From Zopfochytrium polystomum (taxonomy: Eukaryota; Chytridiomycota; Chytridiomycetes; Chytridiales; Chytridiaceae), in NCBI GenBank assembly GCA_025765615.1, contig JAIVFJ010000115.1, forward strand, positions 124,001 through 188,000: DNA of 64,000 nt, in the 5' to 3' direction. Position 1 is the first letter of the stretch. Every line of letters starts with the position of its first letter. Position numbers and translations under genes: made by a program. Positions 10,078 through 22,547 of the stretch are shown piece after piece. The notes below the pieces were generated by a model. It saw nothing but the letters and a program-made list of their open reading frames with translations. It searched no databases and was not told where the DNA came from.

Positions 10078-10802
10078 TTTGTGTGAAGGTTTGTGAAGTG
10101 CTTGTGATCAGTTCTGCACTCGAAATAAATACTGTACGCAACCAGTCCGGTAGTCTGGTGGAGATCTTCCCATCTCTTCACCATAACAAAACAAAGAAAA
10201 AAGGAGAGAGAGGGTTGAACCACTAACAAAAGCGAAAGGCTGTTTTTCTTCTTTTTTTCTTTCTCCTCTTTGTCTTCCAGAATCTCTACAAAACAGTAAG
10301 GCAGATGTTTTGACTTTCAATAAAACAAGAAAACTTGTGGGGACAGGCTTTTGACCTGTGATGATATGGGCCTTTCATCACCACGACGATTCAACTGGTC
10401 ACCAGATGACAGAACTTATCACAACGGCAATATCACATTTAATATTCTGACTTTGATACCCTGCCATTCATCCAAAAAAGCAGGTCATGATCTGAAATTT
10501 TGCAAGCAGCTTCTTCAACTCTTGATTTCGTGAAAGATTCCTCGTTTTTCGTGTAGAAAGCAACCCACAAAGAAGAAGAACCACAAAATTGACCAATGGA
10601 CGGAAACCACTGCCGCAAATGTGTTGAAATTGCAGTGTAGAAGGCGATGTCGTGAGTGAAGGCAGCGTCGCAAGAAGGTGGAAGGGTCGAGGCTGCGAAG
10701 CGAAGCAAGTGGCTGAGAGGTAGAGAGAGAGAGAAAGGATACAACCAAGGTTGAATCGAGTGCTTCAGACAGGTCTTTGCTCTAGGGAGGTGTTGTAAAC
10801 CC

Positions 10803-11032
10803 CTTCCCACAGAGGGATGGTGATTTGAAATATTCAGAGCATTTCAAATCAACCAAGCTCTGTGTGGAGCCCAGTGTGCAAGCACTGGGCTTCCCACAGA
10901 GAGGGGAAAATGATTTGAAATCTTCAGGAGCATTTCAAACCAACCAAGGTCTGTCCACAGGTCTGTGTCCAGTGACCAGTCTTCCCACAGAGGAAAGATG
11001 ATTTGAAATCATCAGGGGCATTTCAAATCAAC
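10803..11032. repeat. three direct repeats, about 87-91 bp period
   Basis: Units begin at 10803, 10890 and 10981 with CTTCCCACAGAG and share ATGATTTGAAAT, TTCAG and GCATTTCAAA followed by CAACC. Within each unit GATTTGAAAT and ATTTCAAATC form a small inverted repeat. Confidence 0.9.
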
Positions 11033-11040
11033 CGGTCCCT

Positions 11041-11180
11041 GGTTCAACATTGGTTCTGGTTCAACATTGGTTCAGACAACAGTCAGCTGACCTGGAGCTG
11101 CTTTGAGCTGCCCAGGTCCAACATTGGTTCAGACAGAGGTGACCTGAGCTGCTGTGAGCTGCACTGGTTCAACATTGGTT
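11041..11180. repeat. dispersed short repeat GGTTCAACATTGGTTC, four copies
   Basis: Copies at about 11041, 11058, 11116 (GGTCCAAC variant) and 11165, interleaved with GAGCTG-rich spacers. It directly follows the 90-bp repeats and probably belongs to the same repetitive element. Confidence 0.85.
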
Positions 11181-11189
11181 CAACCCAAT

Positions 11190-12500
11190 GAGTGTGATTC
11201 TAATTGCATTGTCCTTGCCAGCGAAGCCTAGGAAAAGCAAAGCTAGAATCACCGCCGTCTTCACCTAACTCCTTTTGTTGGATTCAGATTAGGCCTTTCA
11301 GCTTACCTGACTTAGTGTAAGTCGCATCGGCAGCGGCGACAAGGCTGCCGTGGACATAGGAAGCTGGCTTCCAAGGCTCAAATCTCAACAAAATGCAAAT
11401 CTGCCATAAATAGTTCGGAAACCCAAAAACAGCATGAAATCAACCAGATAAAAAACAACATGGCAATTGCAGCTCAGTTACTAGTGAAATTTATTCCAAT
11501 TTGGTGCCAAGTTTCAGGTTTAATTGTTTCCAAAGGTGGAACCTGCTCTGGCCCTGTGTCCTTTAGTTGAAGCGCTTATCTGAGAGAATAATTACAGTCA
11601 TTTAGCTATTGCAGTTACAAGAACAACTGCTCCTGCTGTTGTTTGTGCTTTTGCTGCTGCTGTGACCGGCTCGGGACTGCCCAAATGCCGGAAACTTGTT
11701 GCAGTACATGCTACATCCAGTTCTATTAACAGCTTCTGTCTTAATGATTGCTTTTGTTTGCCCCTTTGAGCAGTTGGGGGCGTCAAAAAAGGAATGGGAA
11801 AAATTTTCCAACCTTACGTGGGCAAATCCTAAAATGGCCACTTTGAACTGCAAAATCCTCTACTTTATTAGCAAAACTTCTGCAAGCTGATTTGATCTGC
11901 ATAAAAAATATGCCAATGCATATTTGCGCAAGAGGGCAAGGCTGCTGGATGACTGGGCAAGATTTGGCATGATTCAAAACAAAGATTTCAATATTGATGT
12001 GTTTCAAGACAAGCTCCTTGTACTCACTTTGTGTTCTACATAGTAAAAATGTTTGCTTTTGGCAGGACCTTTCTTTCGTTATGAAGAAGAATGCAAGGTT
12101 TAATTGAGGTTAGATAATATTTTTTGGGCGCTGTCAACGTGGAGGTAAAGATATCAAATGTGAAATGTGCCACAGACCCAAAGGGCTAAAACAAAGACAG
12201 AAACCAGAACAAACCACAGTCCCCGTCCGCCAACGTCGTTCAAGTGCTGTTCGCGCAGCAGCTCTGGCAGTGGGAGTCTCAATGGTTGCTTTTTGTTTCA
12301 ACATGCTGGCTCTTTGGCCGTTTTCACCGGTAGGCGGGGGCAAATTCAAGTTGTCGGCTCTCTACGTGCCCGGATTACTTCATCCTGTGCGGTCACTGTT
12401 GCGGCGAGCTTGCAAAGGTTTGATGACATGCGTGGCATTGTCAGAGAGGCTGGGGAAGCATCGTTGACGCGCTATTATATAGCCCAGTCCATGTTCTTCG
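11190..12500. other. AT-richer island, no gene seen
   Basis: No open frame with recognisable protein, no terminal repeats found. Likely old mobile or non-coding DNA separating copies B and C. Confidence 0.45.
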
Positions 12501-12534
12501 GGCTGGCATGTTGCCAAGCAAGAACATGCCAGCC
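12501..12534. repeat. perfect 12-bp hairpin
   Basis: GGCTGGCATGTT is followed after 10 nt by its exact complement AACATGCC-AGCC. Could be a terminator-like or element-end structure; nothing else marks its role. Confidence 0.85.
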
Positions 12535-12792
12535 AAGACGCTGTGGTGCATTGAGGGACCGTTTTCAGACAATTTTCAAAGTTCGGGCCGTTCCCGCGTT
12601 GCTTGCAGCAAATCGACTGAAAAAAATGCGGACCAAGGCAATCTAACACTACTCCACCATTCCCCTTTTCGGTAGAGAGGAAATATTCACAGGACCTTAT
12701 TCATATATCCAGCCATTATTATTAACTGTTGTTTGGGGCTGAGCACAAGCAAAAAGGCGACCGAGCGGCGATCCTCTGAACCGCATCAAAAT

Positions 12793-14700
12793 TCATATCG
12801 ATTCGCTGTAGGACGGAGGAAACAACTCCCCCGCTGGTTGCTGCACCGTGTTTCGCGCCACACCCGCTGGCTTCTTCCACGTACTATCAGTTCGCGCTGG
12901 CCTCCCTCCCGTCGCCGACTGCGCCGACGCCGCGATCGGCGACACCCACAAAACCGACCCGGGCTCCGTCTCCGTCATCGGAGGCGCCTGCTGCGGCTGC
13001 GGCTGCGGCGGCGCGAACGCGCTCCCTCCGTAAGTGCTGCCGTCGTAGCCGCTGGGATCTACAGCGGCGGCACCGTGGTGGTACGATCCCGCGTACCCGT
13101 CGTGGTAACGCGGTCCGAGCTTTGTCGCGCCCGGGTCGTGCGGGCTGCTGCCGGTACCGTGCTCTACGGCGGTGGAGGCGCCGTGGTGGTACGACCCCCA
13201 GGCGCCGTCTTGCAACGACGGGTCCGGCGTCGTCGCGCCGCCGCCGCCCGCGGGGGGCCACAGCGGCTGCTGCGATTCGGGGATCGGCTGCGTGTTTGCA
13301 AAGCCGGCGGCGAGCCCGCCCGCGACGCCGCCGCCGCTGCGTGTGAAAGCCGTGGCGACGGATTCGTCGTCGCCGTCTCCAGTCCTTCTTCCGTTACTGC
13401 TGCCGCCGTCGCCGCTGGGCGTGTATCGGTACCCCGCCACCGCCGCCCCGCCGCCGCCGATCGACCCGGCCGCGTCGTCTTCCCCCGCCGCGGCGCGCTT
13501 CCGCTTCCGCAGCACCAGCACGACGACGACGACCGCGGCGGCCGCGACGACGGCCACCATCGCGCCCCCGACGATGCCGCCGATGAGGACGCTGCTGCGC
13601 GCGGCGGCGGCGGCGGTGCCGTCGTCGCCGCCGTTGGGCGGTGCGGTCGGTGCGGTGGAAGCCGAGGTGGATGTGGAGCGCCGGGCGGTCGTGGTGGATG
13701 CGGTCAACGCGGTCGGCGAGAGGTCTTCTGGGGGGACGGAGCCGTTGAAGATGCCGTTCACCCACTGCCACCACGGGAACGTAACGTAGCGGTTGGGATA
13801 GCTGTAGGGGTAGTTTAAGCCTTTCTGTTGGGTGAGTGTGCATCCGTGCGGGCCGATTTCGAGGGTTAGGTGTCTGGAATCAGTTTGCTCAAAGGACATG
13901 TTGTTGTTTACCATAATGCAGGATCCGTTCGCAAAGTACATGGCTGCCGAGCAACGGTCCCCGTCGTTCTGGCACGTGTTGGCGCATTCGTTTAGCGTGA
14001 CGTTCAAGTACCACGGTCCGTACGAGCTGTCCTCAAAGTACTATTGGAAGGTATGGATGGGTGCGCAGCGAGTGAGCAGAACCAGATTCCATTGGAGGCC
14101 AGCGGCCAACAATTGCATTCGCCAGAAAAGCAATCTCCTCACCCTTCCCGGCAGCACGCATCCCATATCCCCGCCCCACACGATGGTCGCCGTGTCCATC
14201 CGATCGTACTTTTTAATGTAACACCCGGGGAACCCGCTCGCGACCGAGTTCCACACGATCAAGTCGACTTCCTGCGGCGGCACGGACCCACGCACGTAGA
14301 ACATGCAGTCCGGGTACGATATAGTGCCGCGGAGGATCCAGTCCTCGTTGTCGTGCATGTTTGTCTGGTCGGCGTCCTTGAGGTACGCGTGGACGAACGT
14401 GATGGTCGTGTCGCCGAGCGGGTTGCCCGGGAGCCAGACCTTGTTGGCGGCGGCTGGGGCCAGCGGGACGATGACGATGATGATGATGGCGGCGAGGCAG
14501 GCGAGGGCGGCTATTTGCGACAGGACGAGCGCGAGGGCGGTGGTGGTGGCTGCGCGAGAGGATGGGAGGCCGGGAGGGCGGCGTCGTCGTCGTCGTTGCC
14601 GTCGTGGCCGCCCACCACCAGCTGGGCTGGTCGCGGTCGTGGTCGCTGTGGTGGTTGAGACGGTCGCGGTGACGGCGGCGGTCACTGTCATCATCATCAT
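12793..14700 (-). CDS. PAN-like membrane protein, copy C
   Basis: Exons 14700-14143, 14040-13912 and 13824-12793; 572 aa. Exon 1 and exon 2 have the same lengths as in copy B (558 and 129 nt). Start is the first of four consecutive ATGs. Order: Thr/Arg-rich N-terminus, a strongly hydrophobic Ile/Ala segment, module 1 (YPDCMFYVRG, PGCYIKKYDRMD), module 2 (NECANTCQND, GSCIM), FPWWQW, Thr-rich stalk, a membrane span (SVLIGGIVGGAMVAVVAAAA onward), basic stop-transfer, and a long Gly/Tyr/His-rich tail with TETEPGSVLWV and the C-terminal FPPSYSESI. PPSY is a PPxY (WW-domain ligand) motif. Intron 2 (13911-13825) is 87 nt and stop-free, so retention would insert 29 residues. Confidence 0.88.
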
Positions 14701-15287
14701 CGATGCCGCAGCCACCGAACCAACGGAAAAAAGATTTTTTTTTTTCGATCGACTGGTTGAGGCGCCATGCCTTTCCTGTTTTGGAAAGTTTTCGGACCCG
14801 AACTTCCGAAGGGCAAACCTGGCTTTTGCCGGCTGGTCTGGAAAGGTGAAACACTCTTCCAGAAGGCTTTGCCCACGCCGTCGGGACAAGGAAAGAAAAA
14901 GCCCTCCAGCGAAGCCCCTCTGTTTCTCCCTCCCCCGGCTTCTTGACTGCCCATATGTGCTCTATCCGGTTTTTTGATCTCCAGCGTGCCTTCAAAGCCC
15001 ACAAACTTTTTGATGCTGCGAGGGCCACGCGGTGTCAGAAATGGCCAACAAGTTTGAGCGGCAGATTGCTTTCCGCAGTAAGGTTCATGACGGACGGAAC
15101 CAGCTTGTGTACACATCGGAAAACTGTCGAAACGAAGAATGCTCTTTAAGCCAAGCTAGAGCTTTTTTTCAGGCTTCAGATGACACTAGTTCTTGTTCTC
15201 GGACGAAAGAATTGTGTATTAAGGTAGTGTTTAGCCGAACCAAACCGAAAACAAAACAAAACAAACAAAAGGTCTCCTCCCGTCCCG
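14701..15287. other. intergenic between copies C and D
   Basis: Promoter region of copy C and 3' flank of copy D. No gene recognised. Confidence 0.5.
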
Positions 15288-16922
15288 TCAGCAACCGATC
15301 TCTTGTTGCCCCTCTCTTACCCCAACAGCCTCTTGCCCGCTGCCAAACTTTGTCTTGCTGCTCGGATCGGATTCAGTGTAAGCCGGAGGAAACGTCTCCC
15401 GACTGCAACTTACGAGGACCGTGGCGGCCCGTTCCCGCAACCCACCCACCGCGCCGGACGCGTCTTCCTCAGCCCACAGCTTCCCGTTCCCTACTCGCTG
15501 CTCCCCGTCGATCCACCCGGCCGCCCTCGCCTCCTCCACGCGCGCCTCGTGCGCCCGCGCGTACTCGTGTACTCCCACCCTCTCCGCCTCCCACACCTCC
15601 CCGCCGCCGCCGCGTGAGTCCCCGGCCCGGTTCGCCTCGCTCGTCCCACTCCCCACCCTGTTCTGTTGCTGCCGCCGCCACAGCACCAGCCCGACTACCG
15701 CCGCGATCGCTAGGAGCACCACCGAACCGGCCACCCCGCCCGCGATCGCTGCCACCACGATGCTGGTGTTGGTGCCGCCGCTGCTAGTGGTCGCGTTGGC
15801 GGCTGTCGGCTGCACGGTGCCGACGAAGATGCCGTTCGACCATTGCCACCACGGAAGCATGACGTACTGGTCTGGGTATTCGGTGGGGTAGTTGAAGCCT
15901 TTCTGTTGTTGTTTGTGCCAGAGCGAACGGAACGGCGGGGGGGTTGCCGGGGGGGTACAGAGTCATGAGCATTCGGTGTGCGCGAGCAGAGGTTGGTGTA
16001 GGTTCAACACCGTTACCATGATGCACGAGCCGTTGGAAAAATACATGGCTGCCGCGCACCGGGTGTCGTCATCCATGCAAAGCTGTGCGCACTTGACGAG
16101 AGTGGAGTTGCTATACCATTGGCCGTACGAGCTGTCCGCAAAGTACTGGGAGAGGGAAAGTGTAAGAGGGAAAAAAAGCAAAGAGAAAAAAAAAAAAAAA
16201 AAAAAAAAAACTCTCTCCCTATCATATCTCACCTTCCCCGGCAGCATCCAGTTCAGGTCCCCACCCCACACGATCACTGCCCCGTCCATGCTCTCGTACT
16301 TTTTCACGTAGCAACCAGGCGTCCCGCTCGTCGTCGTCGTGTTCTGCTTCCACACGATCAGGTCGACCTCCCCCGCCGGCACCTCGCCGCGGACGTAGTT
16401 CATACAGTCCTGGAACGAGACGTTTTGCGCGCGCTGTTCCCACGCGGCGTTGTCGTGCTGGCCGCCCGGCTGGTCGGCGCTCTGTAGATAGCCCTTGTTG
16501 AAGTAGATGGTGGTGTCGCCGAGCGGGTTGCCCTTGAACCAGACGGCGTTGCTGGCGGCGGGGCAGGGGGCGAGCACCACCACCAGGGCGAGGCCGAGCG
16601 CCAGCAGGACGAGGAGCTCGAGGGCGGCGAGCCGGCGGCGGGGTGCGCAGGTTGGGACACAGGTTGGTAAGATGGGCGGGGCGATGGGGAGGGCGATGTG
16701 GAGGGGGCTTATGTGGTGGGTGGAGGCGGCGAGACGAGTGGTGTGCTGTAGTGGAGTGTGTGGTGGTAGTGATGCGAGGGAGGGCAGACAGCGGTGGAAG
16801 TAGCCATGACGGCGGTGGGGGCGGCGAGATCCGTCTGCGTCTGCGTGCATTGGTTGGGCGAGTTGTTGCAACTGTTGGTGTGTCCAGGTCCAGCAACTCA
16901 ACTTTCTTCTTTGCATGACCAT
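15288..16922 (-). CDS. PAN-like membrane protein, copy D
   Basis: Exons 16922-16233, 16145-16017 and 15902-15288; 477 aa. Start is the first in-frame ATG (16922; a second at 16916). The N-terminus is long and His/Pro-rich and ends in a hydrophobic segment (LVLLALGLALVVVLAPCPAA). Module 1: FQDCMNYVRGEV, DLIVWKQN, PGCYVKKYESMD; module 2: VKCAQLCMDD, RCAAAMYFSNGSCIM. Then LPWWQW, a short stalk, a membrane span (IVVAAIAGGVAGSVVLLAIA onward) and a tail with FPPAYTESD, a PPxY motif also seen in copy C. Most divergent of the set: it lacks the TETEPGSVLW motif. Intron 2 contains a stop, so here it must be spliced. Confidence 0.87.
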
Positions 16923-16943
16923 GTCTGTGGTGCATTTCCTTCT

Positions 16944-16987
16944 CTGTCTGTCTGTCTGTCTGACTGTCTGTCTGTCTGTCTGTCTGT
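16944..16987. repeat. (TCTG)n microsatellite
   Basis: TCTG tandem units about 20 bp upstream of the copy D start, matching the tract upstream of copy A. Confidence 0.95.
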
Positions 16988-17657
<670 letters not shown>

Positions 17658-17939
17658 GCAGAGAAAGGAAAACGGCGGAGCGGAATTGTCGCGTGGGGGC
17701 AAAAATAGCACGCACATCTTCCCAAAAAAGGTCCCGTCACGCCACAATCCAAGCGATGGACACAAGAAACCAAACGTTAATTTGTGTCTATTGCGACCTG
17801 TGTTGCGTTTTTTGCGTTGTCGGATTTTGGATGATACTTCTGTTTTTAGAGCGCGATCCGCAAAATCATAGCTTCCCGAGTCAAAGAAACAACTACCCCC
17901 TCAGTAGATAACCCTAAATTGGGCATTTTGCACTTTCAC

Positions 17940-17947
17940 TATATAAG
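17940..17947 (+). promoter_or_regulatory. TATA box of chitin deacetylase 1
   Basis: TATATAAG about 115 bp before the ATG at 18064, a plausible core promoter spacing. Confidence 0.6.
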
Positions 17948-18063
17948 CGGCATTATTTCCGCTCTTAAGCCGCGAGGGCAGATAAAAAGAACTAAACCTT
18001 CGTTTCTGCAACTTTAGCGGACCTTTCCATCAACCAAATTGGCAGGCTCACACTCAAAACTGC

Positions 18064-19611
18064 ATGATGGAGTGTACCATCACCACTCCAACGGCAAGAA
18101 GGCATTACCACCAGCACGGCTCCACGCGGCTTCCACAAGCGGCGGTGCAAAGGCGCTCAGCGAAGGCCATCGCCCTCGTCGCCACCACTGCCATCCTCGT
18201 TCTCCTCCTCCGACCACACGTGGCCAAAGCGGCCCCTGCCTCCGGCAACAGCAACGCCAACCACCTGCACCCTCGCGACCCAGCCCCCTTCCCCGCACCG
18301 GCTTCCAACAACAACGGGCTCTGCGGGAAAAACGTCGGGAGCTGCTACCCCGGCTTTTGCTGCTCGACTTGGGGCTTCTGTGGCAACACGACGGACCACT
18401 GTGGAACCGGTTGCCAGTCTGCTTACGGAGCGTGCACGGGCACTAACACCACCTCGTCTTCAGGCTCTTCGGGAGGTGCGACAACCAACTCGACTGGTGG
18501 TACGACCAGTACAGCAACTACCTCGACTGGTAGTACGACAAATACGAAATCGACCACCACCACTACCAGTGGCAGCACCTCCAAGTCTTCGAGCACGACA
18601 GGGACTCCAACAACATCCTCGACTGGCACAATCCCCGATTTTGTCTCGACGACCGGACAGTGTGGACCCACTTACGGTCTTTGTCCCCTCGTAAGCCCCC
18701 CTCTCTTTGTTTCTTTGAATTTTTGTCCACTAAAGTCGAGTGATTTTTTTACGTTTTCAACCTCAACTACCCGTCCTCCCCAACCTTCCGACCCCTTTCA
18801 CCAGGGCCTTTGCTGCGGCAAATACGGCTGGTGCGGCAGCGATCCTAGCAGCTGCAAAGTAAGCTCTGGCTGCGACAAGCGATATGGAGACTGCGACGGC
18901 TTCCCGCAAGATCCCAAGATCAACATCGTCTACGGCTGCAAGGTGGACAAAACCGTCGCCATCACCTTCGACGACGGGCCGTACACGACGATATCGACGA
19001 TCGCCAACGCCTTCAAAGCCGCCGGCGGATACACAACCTTTTTCGTCAACGGCGACAACGCAGACTGCATCTTCGACCACGCGGCCGCCCTCAAGGCCGC
19101 CTACGACGACGGCCACCAGATCGGCGCACACACGTGGAGCCACCCGGACATCACCACGCTGTCCGAGGCCGAGCTGCGGCGCGAGATGGGGCTGCTGGAG
19201 AGCGCGGTCAAGATGATCACGGGCGCGCGGCCGAATTTTTTCCGGCCGCCGTTCGGGTCGTACAACAAGACGTCGGTGGACATTGTCGCGGACCTCGGGT
19301 ACACGCACTTTGTGCTGTGGGACATGACGCCGCAGGAGCTGTCGAACAATAGGGGCCAGAGCACGTCGGCGGACGTGAAGAACGAAAAGAAGACGTACAA
19401 CAACGCGGATCTGTCGGTCCCGCATATTTTCCTGCAGCACAGCCAGATCAGGAAGACCGTCTCGGACATGGTTCCATTCATTATTAACTGGGCGCAGAGC
19501 AAAAAGCTGAAGATGGTGACAGTGGCGGACTGTCTGGGGACCGGGATACCAAAGTACCGAGATATAGGGCAGCCGACGGCAAAAAATGATAGCTGGACAT
19601 GCGACATATAG
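18064..19611 (+). CDS. secreted chitin deacetylase with two CBM18 domains (copy 1)
   Basis: Exons 18064-18690 and 18805-19611; 477 aa if spliced. Hydrolyses N-acetyl groups of chitin to chitosan at the cell wall. A signal peptide follows a 30-residue N-region (IALVATTAILVLLL). CBM18 number 1 is CGKNVGSCYPGFCCSTWGFC; then a Ser/Thr-rich linker; CBM18 number 2 (GQCGPTYGLCPL, then GLCCGKYGWCGS) is split by the intron. The NodB domain has all five motifs: TFDDGPY, HTWSHPD, RPPFGSYN, VLWDM and IFLQHS, with metal ligands Asp and two His kept. The 114-nt intron (18691-18804) is a multiple of three and stop-free. Tandem with copy 2. Family assignment is firm; activity is inferred. Confidence 0.95.
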   Translation: MMECTITTPTARRHYHQHGSTRLPQAAVQRRSAKAIALVATTAILVLLLRPHVAKAAPASGNSNANHLHPRDPAPFPAPASNNNGLCGKNVGSCYPGFCCSTWGFCGNTTDHCGTGCQSAYGACTGTNTTSSSGSSGGATTNSTGGTTSTATTSTGSTTNTKSTTTTTSGSTSKSSSTTGTPTTSSTGTIPDFVSTTGQCGPTYGLCPLVSPPLFVSLNFCPLKSSDFFTFSTSTTRPPQPSDPFHQGLCCGKYGWCGSDPSSCKVSSGCDKRYGDCDGFPQDPKINIVYGCKVDKTVAITFDDGPYTTISTIANAFKAAGGYTTFFVNGDNADCIFDHAAALKAAYDDGHQIGAHTWSHPDITTLSEAELRREMGLLESAVKMITGARPNFFRPPFGSYNKTSVDIVADLGYTHFVLWDMTPQELSNNRGQSTSADVKNEKKTYNNADLSVPHIFLQHSQIRKTVSDMVPFIINWAQSKKLKMVTVADCLGTGIPKYRDIGQPTAKNDSWTCDI

Positions 19612-20296
19612 TGTTATCTAGCCTTTTTGGAAGTAAACGCTTGATCGCTTTGCTCGAAATTTGTATTTGCCTTTTTGGACCCAAGACGTTTTTTTTATCA
19701 TCACTTCACTGTCGTGGATGTTGAGCCGCTGCTTTGTGTGAAAAACCTGTTTTCCCTCGCAGCATCAGGCACCCAAGTATTCCACTTTTATTACCTGTTT
19801 TATCAAAAAGAAATTTTTTTAAAATATACCTTAGCTTGGAGACTGATCAAGAGAATGAGAGTGGGAGCTTCCGTCGGTCTTTGAGGCTGTAATTTTGCCA
19901 TACCACCGGGAAGCAGACCGGTAAGCCCACACAAAAAGCAAACACCTCATCTACCGCGCCTTGCTGCACTGACTTGACGCATTGACTCTTTTTCTGCGGT
20001 GAGCTGTTCGACGAGCTTTTGTATAGTGACTTTTATTGTGCACATGAACGACGACCCACGACGTCAATTTCTAGCAGAGGACTTGTTCAAACTAGCACAA
20101 ACAGGCAGGCTCGCGCGCATTCAAGGAGCACCTCCCCAGGGTCGAATGAGCCCGCTACGGCAAAGGCGGCGGGGCGCACGACCTTCGACTCGCTGATCAG
20201 CCCGGCCCTGCACAGAGAACATGCTTTTCAGGCAGAAAAGCAAAATCCCGTTCCCGTTGGCTCGGCTTTGCTGCAGCTACCATTCGAGCAAACAAA

Positions 20297-20336
<40 letters not shown>

Positions 20337-20933
20337 TGGTCACGGGCGGGTGTTTGAATGTGTGTGGTGTGTGTGTTTTTGCAAAGCCCTCGGGGACAAC
20401 AAAAGCAAGATGGCGCGGGCTTCGTGGAACGGAACGGATCACACTCGGACCTTCACATCCCTGCGTGGCCGATCCCCATTGCGTGCTCCTTGCCCAAGCG
20501 CGAGCCTGCCTCCAACTGAAAAAATTTTGAGGCTTTGCCGCCGCCGCCAAGAACAGCCAGCCCCGCTTCCCGAATGGCACAGCCCCTCATGCATCCAGAC
20601 CTAACGCGCGAGGTCTTCGATCTGCCCAGCTCCTGGCCACTGGCAGCAGCTGGCCAAGCGTGAAAGCAAAGCAGCGCACTGACTGCTCCGTCTGTCTTTG
20701 CCTTCGCCCCATTTGGCGTCGTGAAAGTTGCCATATGCAGCTCGGATCAACAAGGTGAATGTCCGACGGAGCGACAGAGATGGGTGGAAATCGTGAAGGA
20801 AGAAAAATGCCCCGCCGAGGGAGAAGAGCAGCCCCGAGACTTTCTAACTAACAAACCTATTCAAAGAAGAGTCCCAGCGACCCTCCCCTCCTGTGCGAAT
20901 AGACCTGGTTTACTCCAACGGGCTCCCTGCAGG
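19612..20933. other. intergenic with A37 tract, no gene seen
   Basis: Includes an uninterrupted A run at 20298-20334. No gene recognised; the last part is the promoter of chitin deacetylase 2. Confidence 0.55.
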
Positions 20934-22547
20934 ATGGCGCGCAGCGCCCCAAAGGCAAGGATGGACCTCCAGCATTGCACCGGCTCGCAGTCACCAGCCG
21001 CGCTGCTTGGAAGCGCAGCCATGGCCGCCGGCTCCATCACCCTTGTCGCGACCCTACTCGCGCTCACAGCCAACGCGGTCCCTGCTCCTCCAAGCAGCAA
21101 CCACCGCCTGAGCCCTCGCGACCCAGCCCCCTTCCCTGCACCAGCTCCCCAGACGACGCACAACAACGACGGCCTCTGCGGCAGAAACGTCGGGAGCTGC
21201 TACCCCGGTTTCTGCTGCTCCATCTGGGGGTATTGCGGCAACTCGCCCGATCACTGCGGAAGCGGGTGCCAGTCGGATTACGGGGTGTGCACGAGCGCCA
21301 GGACGGCCACGACGTCGTCCGTCTCGTCGGGGGGTGCGACGGTCGCATCGTTCGCTTCTACATCTTCTACCATATCGGAAGGTTCCTCTTTGGCATCGAC
21401 GACCATAACGTCTGGCCCGACGACGTCGGTCACGTCAACCGCCTCACAAACGACCAGTTCCGGTGGCTCCGCCACCACCTCCTCGGCAAGCCCCACGACG
21501 AGCTCTTCTCCACCGAGCACATCGACGGAGACCACAAGCTCTTCTGCGCAAACTACAACAACATCCTCGGCAAGCGCCAGCCCAACTTTTGTCTCCACGA
21601 CCGGACAGTGTGGAGATTCTTATGGCCTTTGTCCTCTTGTAAGCTTCCTCCTGCTTGTTTCTCTTCGCATGTTTAGTGAAGTCAAGTGTTAACGTTTTCA
21701 ACTTCAACCAACCCCCTCCCCTCCTGCCAACCTTTACCAGGGCCTTTGTTGCGGCGAGTACGGCTGGTGCGGTAGCGAGCCAAGCAGCTGCAGCGTCAGC
21801 TCCGGCTGCGACAAGCGATACGGAGACTGCGACGGCTTCCCGCAGGACCCCAACATCAACATCGTCTACGGCTGCCGGGTGCCCGGGACCGTCGCCATCA
21901 CGTTCGACGACGGGCCGTACACGACGATATCGACGATCGCCAACGCCTTCAAAGCCGCCGGCGCCCGCACGACCTTTTTCGTCAACGGCGACAACGCCGA
22001 CTGCATCTTCGACCACGCGGCGGCCCTCCTCGCCGCCTACACTGACGGCCACCAGATCGGCGCACACACGTGGAGCCACCCGGACATCGCCACGCTGTCC
22101 GAGGCCGAGCTGCGGCGCGAGATGGGGCTGCTGGAGAGCGCGGTCAAGATGATTACGGGCGCGCGGCCGAATTTCTTTCGGCCGCCGTTCGGGTCGTACA
22201 ACAAGACGTCGGTGGACATTGTCGCGGACCTCGGGTACACGCACTTTGTGCTGTGGGACATGACGCCGCAGGAGACGTCGAACGGCAGGGACCAGAGCAC
22301 GTCGGCGGACGTGAAGAATGAGAAGCAGACGTACAACGAGGCGGATCTGTCGGTGCCGCACATTTTCCTGCAGCACAGCCAGATCAAGAAGACCGTCTCC
22401 GACATGGTGCCGTTCATTATTAGCTGGGCGCAGAGCAAAAATCTGTCGATGGTGACGGTCGCGGACTGTCTGGGAACCGGGGCGCCAAAGTACCGAGATG
22501 TTGGGCAGCCGACGGCAAAAAATGCCAGCTGGACGTGCGATATTTAG
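20934..22547 (+). CDS. secreted chitin deacetylase with two CBM18 domains (copy 2)
   Basis: Exons 20934-21638 and 21741-22547; 503 aa from ATG 20934. The ATG at 21021 (GCCATGG context) gives an ideal signal peptide, MAAGSITLVATLLALTANA, and may be the true start. Same order as copy 1: CBM18 (CGRNVGSCYPGFCCSIWGYC), longer Ser/Thr linker, CBM18 split by an intron at the same site, NodB domain with TFDDGPY, HTWSHPD, RPPFGSYN, LWDM and IFLQHS. The intron (21639-21740) contains a stop, so splicing is required. The NodB part is almost identical to copy 1 while linkers differ, which fits recent duplication or gene conversion. Confidence 0.95.

Noticed and set aside
10803..11180. Possible CRISPR array
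   Set aside because: Three diverged 90-bp repeats with no regular unique spacers, in a eukaryotic context; better explained as an interspersed repeat.
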